Below, piece by piece: positions 4,978-10,797 of a DNA stretch of 11,179 nt. This stretch comes from an uncultured bacterium. Lineage in GTDB: Bacteria; Patescibacteriota; Minisyncoccia; Phycocordibacterales; UBA5272. The stretch lies in the NCBI GenBank assembly GCA_903834855.1, contig CAILKS010000080.1, forward strand, positions 1-11,179, written 5' to 3'. The translations under genes were made by a program, and so were the position numbers. Below the pieces are notes generated by a model. The model ran no database searches. It saw only the letters and a program-made list of their open reading frames with translations, and was not told the origin of the DNA. The first letter of the stretch is position 1; each line of letters begins with the position of its first letter.

Positions 4978-5535
4978 ATGAAAATTACGATTTATACAGA
5001 TGGAAGTTCAAGGGGGAATCCAGGTCCTGGAGGATGGGCGGCAGTTATTTTAACTGATAAGGAAGTTATAGAATTAGGAGGGAGAGAGGAATTAACAACA
5101 AATAATAGAATGGAATTATCCGGAGCACTGCATGGACTCAGAGAAATACAAGCAAATAGTAAACAGCAAAAAGTAAATGGGGGGGATTCCTTATTGCTAA
5201 TTGCTAACTACGAATTGCTTACAGATGTAACCATCTGTACGGATAGTCAATATGTAAAAAAGGGAATGACAGAGTGGATTGATGGATGGATAAAAAGGGG
5301 ATGGAAGGGGTCAACGAAGAAAGCAGTTTTGAATCAAGATTTATGGCAAGCATTAAAAAAAGAAGAAGATAGATTAAAAAATTCTGGAGTAAAAGTTTCT
5401 TGGAAATATGTGCCTGGTCACTCAGGTGTACCGATGAATGAGAGGGCGGATGTGATAGCAACCATGTGTGCAGATGATGCAAATGATTTGCAACTATATA
5501 GAGGGCCGAAAAAAGATTACTTTTTTCAAGTGTAA
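4978..5535 (+). CDS. rnhA: Ribonuclease HI with an in-frame repeat-derived insertion
   Basis: A 185-residue protein that degrades the RNA strand of RNA-DNA hybrids during replication and repair. The N-terminus IYTDGSSRGNPGPGGWAAVI carries catalytic D8; TTNNRMEL gives E46, CTDSQYV gives D89 and NERADVIA gives D158; the H of VPGHSG is also present. All four metal-binding acids are intact. The spacing E46 to D89 is 43 residues against 22 in E. coli RNase HI. The extra residues, about 58-81 (NSKQQKVNGGDSLLLIANYE), are encoded by an imperfect inverted repeat (5150-5220). The insertion lies between helix A and the strand bearing D89, where a surface loop could accommodate it. The gene starts 17 nt after the toxin stop with its own -10 box. 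Confidence 0.92.
   Translation: MKITIYTDGSSRGNPGPGGWAAVILTDKEVIELGGREELTTNNRMELSGALHGLREIQANSKQQKVNGGDSLLLIANYELLTDVTICTDSQYVKKGMTEWIDGWIKRGWKGSTKKAVLNQDLWQALKKEEDRLKNSGVKVSWKYVPGHSGVPMNERADVIATMCADDANDLQLYRGPKKDYFFQV
5150..5220. repeat. Imperfect inverted repeat inserted inside rnhA
   Basis: The left arm contains AAGCAAATAGTAAACAGCAA (from 5150). The right arm (5191-5220) contains TTATTGCTAATTGCTAACTA and ends AATTGCTT. The reverse complement of the right arm aligns with the left around AAGCAA and AGCAA words. A run of seven G's (5179-5185) lies between the arms. It has the same short-word design as the intergenic palindromes but is read in frame as about 21-23 extra residues. Confidence 0.5.
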
Positions 5536-5537
5536 AG

Positions 5538-5610
5538 TATAAAGTCCATAAAGTTGAAAGTGGGATACGAATACAACTTGGACTCTCGCCTTCGTGGGAA
5601 TGACAAATAC
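5538..5610. repeat. Intergenic repeat remnants before comEC
   Basis: Bases 5538-5561 are an exact reverse-complement copy of 616-639 (24 of 24). They are followed by GGACTCTCGCCTTCGTGGGA and ATGACAAA, a degenerate hairpin that read on the other strand (GTCATTCCCACGAAGGCGAG) resembles the widespread 'GTCATTCCCGC...GCGGGAATCC' bacterial interspersed repeat. No gene is seen here. Confidence 0.5.
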
Positions 5611-5618
5611 AAAAATAC

Positions 5619-5624
5619 TATAAT
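5619..5624 (+). promoter_or_regulatory. -10 box upstream of comEC
   Basis: Perfect TATAAT. The start would fall about 7 nt downstream, at 5631, which is exactly an ATG opening a 7-codon frame; comEC itself starts at 5662. No -35 is seen. Confidence 0.4.
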
Positions 5625-5630
5625 AACAAA

Positions 5631-5654
5631 ATGACGTTACAAAATATTTTTTAA
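5631..5654 (+). CDS. Possible 7-codon leader peptide (MTLQNIF) ahead of comEC
   Basis: ATG to TAA in eight codons. It starts at the predicted transcription start and ends 7 nt before the comEC ATG. By the leaderless rule seen at other genes here, this ATG, not comEC's, would be the first to be translated, and ribosomes could then re-initiate at comEC, which has no Shine-Dalgarno. Such short frames occur by chance, so this is speculative. Confidence 0.25.
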   Translation: MTLQNIF

Positions 5655-5661
5655 ATAAAAA

Positions 5662-7257
5662 ATGAGTACACATTTTAAAACATTAATATTAGTTGCTGGG
5701 GTATGTTTAGGAATTGTCGTCGGTGAGATTTCTAAAGTTGCGAGTGAAGTTGGAATTTTTGCAGTAATACTTTTTTTGATACAGACGGGAATATATTTCT
5801 GGGAGCGGAAAAGAAAACAAATGAGTGATGCCGCAGGCGTCACTCATTTGTTTTCTTTTCCGCTCATTACAATTTTATTTTCTGTTGGATTATTTTTAGG
5901 AATTTTACGTGTGCAACTAGTTTCAGAAAAAATAAATTATGTTTGTGAGACCTCTTGTACATTTAATGCAAAAATTATTTCTTCATCCGAAACAAAAAAT
6001 GATTATCAAGTTTTTAATGTTCACCCTATAGACTCACCAAGTGAAGTATTGGATGTACAAATAAAAGCTCCACTTTATCCAAAATATAAAATAGGGGAGG
6101 CACTTACACTTTCTGGTAAAGTTTTAGTGCCAGAAATTTTACCATCTCATACAGAGAAAAAATCTTTTGATTATTCTTCATACTTAATTACAAAAAATAT
6201 TGGGAGTGAAATGTTTTATCCAAAAATCGAATTGTTAAATAGTGGGACTAATTCATTTGCTAGCGTGCTTGGCAGATGGAAAGAAAATATGATTGAGAAA
6301 ATAAATTTATATGTTTCTTCTCCTTCATCGTCACTTGCCTCCGGTATGCTTTTTGGAAATTCTTCTATATCAAAAGAATTGAATCAAACATTTAGAGTTG
6401 CGGGACTTTCTCATATTATTGTATTGTCCGGATTTAATATTGCGATTGTAATTTCTTTTATACTTTTTGTTTTTGCTTTCTTGCCATTATTTATTCGTGT
6501 AATTTTAGCATCAGCATCTGTTATTTTATTTGTCATTATGGTGGGCGGAGAAGCATCAGTTGTAAGAGCAACATTGATGGCTTTCATCGCACTTCTTGCA
6601 ACTATTATTGGGCGCGAATATTTTGCACTTCAAGCACTTGTTATTTCATTTTTACTTATATTAATTTATGAGCCATCTTCACTTATGAATGATGTGTCAT
6701 TTCATTTATCATTTCTTGCAACTGCAGGAATTGTCTATTTGAGTAATCCGATAAATATTTTTTTTAAAGAATATTTTACATATATAAAATCTAAAACTTT
6801 TATTTCGACATTATCGACTACGCTCTCAGCATATATAATTACCCTCCCATATCTTATGTATACCTTTGGTTCTGTATCTATATATGCGCTACTTTCAAAT
6901 ATTTTAGTATTACCATTTGTGCCGATTACCATGCTCATATCTTTTTTGGTTGTAGTCACATCTTATGTTTCACAAACTGTTGCTATGGTTTTTGGTTATG
7001 TAGATACACTGATAATCAATCTAATGATTTGGATTGCTAAAGTTATAGAGCATCTACCTTTTTCTTATTTAAGTTTTCAAATTTCTTTAATAGGAATGTT
7101 TACAATTTATTTTTTTGTTGTAGTAATTATTAATTTCATTCTTAAAAAAAGCTCAGATAATTCGTTTCTCTCCGGTACACAGGAAAATATTAAAATAAAA
7201 AATGAAACGGAAAGATTAAAAAGTGAAGGAGTTTTGACTGATATTATTTCCTATTAA
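5662..7257 (+). CDS. comEC: ComEC/Rec2 membrane part (DNA-uptake channel), lacking the C-terminal lactamase domain
   Basis: A 531-residue polytopic membrane protein that would move single-stranded DNA across the membrane in natural transformation. Residues 5-20, 29-47 and 64-85 are membrane segments. About 90-190 is the soluble OB-like (DUF4131) domain, ending with FDYSSYLITKNIGSEMF. About 200-500 is the Competence domain with the signature AGLSHIIVLSGFNIAIV (247-263), then multiple helices. The metallo-beta-lactamase domain that ends full-length ComEC is absent here and encoded separately at 7947-8852. No Shine-Dalgarno is visible. A 63-nt hairpin lies at codons 48-68, in the loop between helices 2 and 3. 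The C-terminus is a charged tail. It converges with the DedA gene at a 7-nt gap. Confidence 0.88.
   Translation: MSTHFKTLILVAGVCLGIVVGEISKVASEVGIFAVILFLIQTGIYFWERKRKQMSDAAGVTHLFSFPLITILFSVGLFLGILRVQLVSEKINYVCETSCTFNAKIISSSETKNDYQVFNVHPIDSPSEVLDVQIKAPLYPKYKIGEALTLSGKVLVPEILPSHTEKKSFDYSSYLITKNIGSEMFYPKIELLNSGTNSFASVLGRWKENMIEKINLYVSSPSSSLASGMLFGNSSISKELNQTFRVAGLSHIIVLSGFNIAIVISFILFVFAFLPLFIRVILASASVILFVIMVGGEASVVRATLMAFIALLATIIGREYFALQALVISFLLILIYEPSSLMNDVSFHLSFLATAGIVYLSNPINIFFKEYFTYIKSKTFISTLSTTLSAYIITLPYLMYTFGSVSIYALLSNILVLPFVPITMLISFLVVVTSYVSQTVAMVFGYVDTLIINLMIWIAKVIEHLPFSYLSFQISLIGMFTIYFFVVVIINFILKKSSDNSFLSGTQENIKIKNETERLKSEGVLTDIISY
5803..5865. repeat. 63-nt near-perfect palindrome inside comEC
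   Basis: Arms 5803-5832 and 5836-5865 (30 nt each) are complementary except at t5829/g5839, which is a G-U pair in RNA. The loop is GCA. The frame stays open through it (WERKRKQMSDAAGV, then THLFSFPL). No other feature here has so long a perfect stem. It lies 141 nt into the gene and is not followed by a T-run, so it is not a standard terminator. Confidence 0.85.
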
Positions 7258-7264
7258 TTATTTT

Positions 7265-7840
7265 TTATAGTACTCCTTTTTTCTTTAAATTTTTATAGAC
7301 AACAAAAATAATTATTCCACCAACTGTTAAGGATATGGCTGTGAAGGATTGAAGTGTTACACGTTCACCAAAATAAAATCCTAAAGATGTGATTGCTGTT
7401 GCCCAGATAATACTCGCAGATAGAAAAATAAATGAAGTGAGTTTTATCGGAGTACCCGCTAATCCAGCAACTATCGGAATGAAAGATTTTACGCTAGGAG
7501 TTAGCTTTCCTAAAAATATCCACCACATACCACGACGTGTAAAAGTAGAGTGGAGAGCAGAATGTATTTTATTAAAAGTTTCTTCATTTAACATTAGAAG
7601 TTTTCGCGCGAGTGGTTTTTCATATTTTCTAATTAAGAGAAATGTAATAATATTTCCAATTGTATTTCCTAGTGCCCCAAATATTATTGTTGGAATAAAA
7701 AGTAGATTACCCGTGGCTACAAAATATCCAGCTATGAGATATAGAAATTGTGATGATGGTAAATTAGCGATTCCATTTGTAAGCATTAGAACAAAAATTG
7801 CTAAATAAGAACCCGAGGAAATGATTAGATGTAAATCCAT
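7265..7840 (-). CDS. DedA-family (VTT domain) membrane protein with altered key residues
   Basis: A 191-residue protein. DedA/VTT proteins are membrane transporters or scramblases; bacterial members recycle undecaprenyl phosphate or support proton-motive-force homeostasis. Visible signatures are NLPSSQFLYLIAGYFVATGN (residues 26-45), GALGNTIGN (55-63) and the core GKLTPSVKSFIPIVAG (111-126), followed by two or three helices. Compared with YqjA-type proteins, where the core is GRFIPGVRTFISLPAG, both conserved Arg are Lys. The acidic residues normally near the re-entrant loop and in G..GD appear as Asn or Gln (N22, N26, Q31, N63). A TATACT box 6 nt before the ATG suggests a leaderless mRNA. The gene sits between the two comEC halves on the opposite strand. 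Confidence 0.8.
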   Translation of the reverse strand: MDLHLIISSGSYLAIFVLMLTNGIANLPSSQFLYLIAGYFVATGNLLFIPTIIFGALGNTIGNIITFLLIRKYEKPLARKLLMLNEETFNKIHSALHSTFTRRGMWWIFLGKLTPSVKSFIPIVAGLAGTPIKLTSFIFLSASIIWATAITSLGFYFGERVTLQSFTAISLTVGGIIIFVVYKNLKKKGVL

Positions 7841-7846
7841 TGGTAC

Positions 7847-7852
7847 AGTATA
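7847..7852 (-). promoter_or_regulatory. -10 box of the DedA gene
   Basis: On the minus strand CTGTATACTGT contains TATACT, 6 nt before the ATG at 7840. The same CTGTATACTGT word occurs ahead of the site-2 protease gene (10780-10790), both times at the edge of a palindromic repeat. Confidence 0.45.
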
Positions 7853-7928
7853 CAGCTTGTAGCCTTTAGCTTGTAGTCTGTAGAAAAATGCATTCGCTAC
7901 AGGCTACTGACTACAAGCTAATAGCTGT
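7852..7928. repeat. Intergenic palindrome of short repeated words
   Basis: The left part ACAGCTTGTAGCCTTTAGCT then TGTAGTCTGTAG, and the right part CTACAGGCTACTGACTACAA then GCTAATAGCTGT, form an imperfect hairpin. TAGCTTGTAGTC matches exactly and the outer ACAGCT/AGCTGT pairs. The internal loop is about 13 nt. It fills the divergent gap between the DedA and lactamase-domain genes, with a -10 box near each end. Confidence 0.65.
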
Positions 7929-7931
7929 CCA

Positions 7932-7940
7932 TGTTACTAT
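7932..7940 (+). promoter_or_regulatory. Extended -10 of the ComEC lactamase-domain gene
   Basis: TGTTACTAT (TGn plus TACTAT, 7935-7940) lies 6 nt before the ATG at 7947. This is the same arrangement, and nearly the same sequence, as TGTTACACT ahead of rnhA. Confidence 0.45.
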
Positions 7941-7946
7941 TTATTT

Positions 7947-8852
7947 ATGAATGAATGGCTAGATGAGAAGAAAAATAAAGTAGCTGGGATTAAGGAAGAA
8001 TATGGAAAATTAATTACTTTAATAATTTTATTTTTTATTTGTTCTAGTCTTGCTGTAATAATTTTTTCTCTAACGGGTACACAAAAACTTAAAGTTTCAT
8101 TTTTAGATGTTGGACAAGGTGATGCAATTTTTATACAAACACCAAGTGGAAAAAGTATGTTGATTGATGGCGGTCCGAATAATAATATTTTAGCAAAACT
8201 CGCGAATGAGATGTCTTATTTTGATAATGATATAGATGTGATAGAGGAGACACATCCGGATGCAGATCACATCACAGGACTGATTCCTGTACTAGAGAAA
8301 TTTAATGTGAAGCAAATAATTTTATCTAAGGCAGAAAGTGATACAAAAATATATGACGATTTAAATAGTCATATAAAAAATGAACAGGCAGAAACTCACA
8401 TTGCTCAATCTGGAGATGTAATTGATTTTCATGATGGAGTAATTGTAAAAATTATTTATCCAGCTTCAAATTATATTGTAAAGAAAAATGATACTAATGA
8501 TGCATCAGTTAGTGTAGAAGTTATTTACGGTGATGAGAGTTTTTTGTTAACTGGTGATTTACCAAGCACTGAAGAGCAGAAATTAATTAGAGGGGGTCTT
8601 AGAAAAAATATTACTGTATACAAAGCAGGACATCATGGGAGCAAATATTCAAGTGGTGAATTATTGCTCACTTATATTAAACCAGAATATGCAATTATTA
8701 GTGCTGGTAAAGATAATAAATATGGACATCCAAATCCTGAAGCTGTTGAAAGATTACAAAAATATTCTAAAGAAATTTTAAGCACTATAGATAGAGGAAC
8801 TATTTCTTTTATTACAGATGGGAGAATGATGGAAGTGGAGACAGAAAAGTAA
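7947..8852 (+). CDS. Membrane-anchored metallo-beta-lactamase protein, ComEC C-terminal domain as a separate gene
   Basis: A 301-residue protein. Residues 22-43 are a membrane anchor. The rest is the MBL fold in ComEC style: FLDVGQGDAIFIQTPSGKSM (52-71), LIDGGP (72-77), the metal motif HPDADH (103-108, HxDxDH), LLTGDLP with D204, AGHHGSKYSS with H229 and H230, and ISAGKDNKYGHP with H261. The metal ligands appear complete. In ComEC this domain is thought to degrade or process the non-transported DNA strand. Its separation from the channel gene (5662-7257) suggests the two work as partners; together they add up to a full-length ComEC. A stand-alone ComEC-like hydrolase is the alternative reading. 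The terminator overlaps the stop codon. Confidence 0.85.
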   Translation: MNEWLDEKKNKVAGIKEEYGKLITLIILFFICSSLAVIIFSLTGTQKLKVSFLDVGQGDAIFIQTPSGKSMLIDGGPNNNILAKLANEMSYFDNDIDVIEETHPDADHITGLIPVLEKFNVKQIILSKAESDTKIYDDLNSHIKNEQAETHIAQSGDVIDFHDGVIVKIIYPASNYIVKKNDTNDASVSVEVIYGDESFLLTGDLPSTEEQKLIRGGLRKNITVYKAGHHGSKYSSGELLLTYIKPEYAIISAGKDNKYGHPNPEAVERLQKYSKEILSTIDRGTISFITDGRMMEVETEK

Positions 8853-8884
8853 AACAACTTCCGGAAGGAAGTCGTTTTGTTTTA
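8851..8884 (+). terminator. Terminator between the lactamase-domain gene and the PAS gene
   Basis: Arms AAAACAACTTCC (8851-8862) and GGAAGTCGTTTT (8867-8878), one mismatch, with a GGAA loop, are followed by GTTTT. It overlaps the stop of the lactamase-domain gene. The A/T-rich flanks could let it serve the convergent PAS gene as well. Confidence 0.65.
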
Positions 8885-8902
8885 AAGAATGGTGTAAAAA
8901 TT

Positions 8903-9822
8903 CTAAGAATTTTTTAAATCTTCTATTTCTTTTTTGAGTTCTACCATTTTTAATTCTCTTCCAACCATAACTTTATTAATTTTCTCCATTTCTTCAGCGT
9001 GTAACCTTAGAGAGGTTTCAGTTTTTTTACGTTCAGTAATATCCTGGAAAGTAACAAGACTAGCTACGATTTTCCCAGCCTCATCCTTTATTGGTGAACC
9101 AAAGACTTCTAATTGCGTACGAGATCCGTCAGGTTTTGCCACCTCTATGTCATCCACATGTTTACTTTCACCGTTCATAGCAACAACGAGAGGGAGTTCA
9201 TCATTAGGGTATGGAATATCAGTACCCACTTTGTATAAATCATAACTTTTTGTGATATTTTCAGAATTTGCTTCTGGTAAAATACCTCGTCCTAGTAAGT
9301 TAAATGAAGCATTATTTGCTAAAAGTGGTTTTCCAGAAGGAACTTCAAGCATATAAACTCCTATTTGTAGATTTTCCAGAAGAGAATTAAATAAATTTTC
9401 TTTTGCGGCAAGTGTTTTTTCAATGTTTTTAAGTTCAGTAATATCTGTGTGAACAGAAAGCAAAACTTTTCCTGTTGTTGAATATTCAAACAATGAAACA
9501 TTTGCATGACACCAAAAACGAGTGCCATCTTTCTTAATATTTTCAATCTCCCCACACCATTCCCCAGTCTTTTCGAGAATATCTACAATTATATTTCTTG
9601 TTTCTTCCGGTGTTTTATTTGTTGGTGCATTAACAATGGACACATTTTTCCCCAGCATTTCGTCCGTATCGTATCCAAACATTTTTTCAAATTTTCATTC
9701 GTATAAAGAATGGAACCATCCTCTACCTTAACAAGATAAACTCCCTCAGGAATATCTTTTAATAATTCAATAGCAATAAGTGGATCTGTAAAAATAGCAT
9801 TTTTATTATTTGGAGTATTCAT
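8903..9822 (-). pseudogene. PAS-domain sensor protein, split by a single frameshift
   Basis: The N-terminal piece starts at 9822 and reads IPEGVYLVKVEDGSILYTNE, the start of a PAS domain. It then runs out of frame at about 9682-9691. The C-terminal frame (its first ATG at 9682) continues the same domain as MFGYDTDEMLGKNVSIVNAP, through WCGEIENIKKDGTRFWCHAN and HTDITELK. A second PAS (about residues 98-218 of that piece, ending VTFQDITERKKTE) and a coiled coil (EEMEKINKVMVGRELKMVEL, then KKEIEDL) follow. One base missing in the A6 run or the neighbouring TTT (minus strand) explains it. The restored product would be about 305 residues with two PAS domains and no kinase or output domain. It may be a real mutation, a sequencing or assembly error, or slippage on the A-run. 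TATACT lies 6 nt before the ATG. Confidence 0.8.
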
Positions 9823-9828
9823 ATTGTA

Positions 9829-9834
9829 AGTATA
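9829..9834 (-). promoter_or_regulatory. -10 box of the PAS gene
   Basis: TATACT on the minus strand, 6 nt before the ATG at 9822. This is the leaderless arrangement again. No -35 is recognised. Confidence 0.35.
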
Positions 9835-9895
9835 TATTATTTTTAATAAAAAACTTTATAACATCTTAGACGTTTCCCTCAATGAATATTTATTC

Positions 9896-9922
9896 TTGCA
9901 AAGAAATATTATATAGTATAGT
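9896..9922 (+). promoter_or_regulatory. Promoter of the 9954-10274 gene
   Basis: -35 TTGCAA (9896-9901) with -10 TATAGT (9917-9922, 15-nt spacer) or TAGTAT (9919-9924, 17-nt spacer). The same CTTGCAAA -35 context is used by the TrmB-family gene. A small palindrome AGTATTTTAATACT (9920-9933) overlaps the -10 and could be an operator. Confidence 0.45.
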
Positions 9923-9953
9923 ATTTTAATACTTTGCTCTTTTGGAGAATTCT

Positions 9954-10274
9954 ATGGCTGATACATTAATCTGGGGTTTTCGGTGGGTTTTTTGGCTTTT
10001 GACTGTGGCAAAAGAAAATTTTGGAGAAGAGCCTGATGATTATGTTGAATTTACTTTTGTTAATGCAATCTTTTTTGCTTTCGGGCTATCTTCACTAATT
10101 GTTCCAGTTGTCATATATCTGTCACCAGCTTTTAATGCTGTAAAAGCTGGCTCTATTTTTTTGCCAGCAATTATCACATATTTGCTCATTGGGCTGGTTT
10201 TTTATTTTTTTGAAGGGAGATTCTTCTCTCAAGAAAATAAACGAAAAATATGGCAGTATCGTGGATCGTGGTAG
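9954..10274 (+). CDS. Small membrane protein, function unknown
   Basis: 106 residues from the ATG at 9954. That start is chosen because GGAG (9944-9947) sits 6 nt before it; the longer frame from a TTG at 9942 would begin inside this Shine-Dalgarno. Residues 5-19 are a short aromatic apolar segment (LIWGFRWVFWLLTVA). An acidic stretch ENFGEEPDDYVEF follows, then two membrane helices at about 34-59 and 66-88 and a basic, presumably cytoplasmic tail (ENKRKIWQYRGSW). No family is recognised. It has its own promoter and a strong terminator, so it is a single-gene unit, and is one of only two genes here with a good Shine-Dalgarno. Confidence 0.65.
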   Translation: MADTLIWGFRWVFWLLTVAKENFGEEPDDYVEFTFVNAIFFAFGLSSLIVPVVIYLSPAFNAVKAGSIFLPAIITYLLIGLVFYFFEGRFFSQENKRKIWQYRGSW

Positions 10275-10302
10275 CAATGACAACAGACCGATAATTAGGA
10301 TT

Positions 10303-10333
10303 GTGGCGCAACCGGCAGGTTGCGCCACTTTTT
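10303..10333 (+). terminator. Rho-independent terminator of the small membrane protein gene
   Basis: A perfect 11-bp GC-rich stem GTGGCGCAACC/GGTTGCGCCAC (10303-10313 with 10318-10328) and a GGCA loop, followed by TTTTTA. It lies 28 nt after the stop codon. Confidence 0.85.
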
Positions 10334-10365
10334 ATATGAAACAAGAAAACTATATCAATAGAAAA

Positions 10366-10390
10366 TTAAAAACGATGTCGTAAGACATCG
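10366..10390 (-). terminator. Rho-independent terminator of rpmB
   Basis: Stem CGATGTC/GACATCG (10373-10379 with 10384-10390) with a 4-nt loop. Read on the minus strand it is followed by TTTTTAATTTT. It starts about 26 nt after the rpmB stop codon. Confidence 0.75.
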
Positions 10391-10416
10391 CTTTTAATTA
10401 GTAATAATTTTGTTAA

Positions 10417-10620
10417 TTACAACTTAATCTGGAGGTGAAGACCACGCTTCATACAAGAAGTACAAATCTTTACTCTTGGACCATTCGGAATACGTGCCCA
10501 TTGTAGGTTTGGGTATACACGACGATCCCCACAAGGATTGTACTTTGTAGCACGAACAGAGTTGGAATACTTTCCAACAACTTTTGAACCTTTTTCACAT
10601 AGTGGACAGATGTTTGCCAT
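10417..10620 (-). CDS. rpmB: 50S ribosomal protein L28, zinc-binding form
   Basis: A 67-residue protein of the large ribosomal subunit. It begins MANICPLCEKGSKVVGKYSN and has RVYPNLQWARIP followed by VKICTSCMKRGL, the L28 pattern. Two CxxC pairs (C5/C8 and C53/C56) form a likely zinc ribbon; C30 (NPCGDRR) is extra. It is monocistronic, unlike the usual rpmB-rpmG pairing. The ATG has no Shine-Dalgarno, and the TATTAT directly before it is too close to act as a -10, so the promoter is unclear. A hairpin terminator follows. Confidence 0.93.
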   Translation of the reverse strand: MANICPLCEKGSKVVGKYSNSVRATKYNPCGDRRVYPNLQWARIPNGPRVKICTSCMKRGLHLQIKL

Positions 10621-10630
10621 ATAATAGTTT

Positions 10631-10790
10631 GTGGTTACCAGTTTATGGTTACTAGTAAAAGACTAGATATCCAAAAACTTACGTCGCTAAACTATATCAT
10701 AAAAAAAACACCTTCGCAACCTGACAGGTTATAGGGTAAGTATTTATCTATTCGGTAGCTAGTAACTAGTAACCATCAACTGTATACTGT
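10631..10790. repeat. Composite palindrome between rpmB and the site-2 protease gene
   Basis: The left arm CAGTTTATGGTTACTAGT (10639-10656) matches the reverse complement of 10765-10782 at 17 of 18 positions. The outer flanks carry further TAGTAACTAGTAACC-type words. In between lies a small hairpin AACCTG-A-CAGGTT (10718-10730). No gene is seen in 10621-10797. The right end runs straight into CTGTATACTGT, the -10 region of the next gene. Confidence 0.65.
10783..10788 (+). promoter_or_regulatory. -10 box of the site-2 protease gene
   Basis: TATACT within CTGTATACTGT, 9 nt before the ATG at 10798. The predicted start is at most 3 nt from the ATG. The same word precedes the DedA gene on the other strand at 7847-7852. 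Confidence 0.4.
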
Positions 10791-10797
10791 GTTTCAT

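Noticed and set aside
5508..5527. GAAAAAAG-ATTA-CTTTTTTC hairpin at the end of rnhA as a terminator
   Set aside because: All A-T stem core, inside the coding region and not followed by a T-run. Too weak to call.
9682..9715. TGA recoding (as in Gracilibacteria) as explanation for the broken PAS gene
   Set aside because: The upstream PAS sequence is in another frame, so a base is missing. No in-frame TGA is needed in any gene here, although no gene uses TGA as stop either.
9942..9953. TTG start giving a 110-residue version of the small membrane protein
   Set aside because: The ATG at 9954 has a well-placed GGAG; the TTG overlaps that site.
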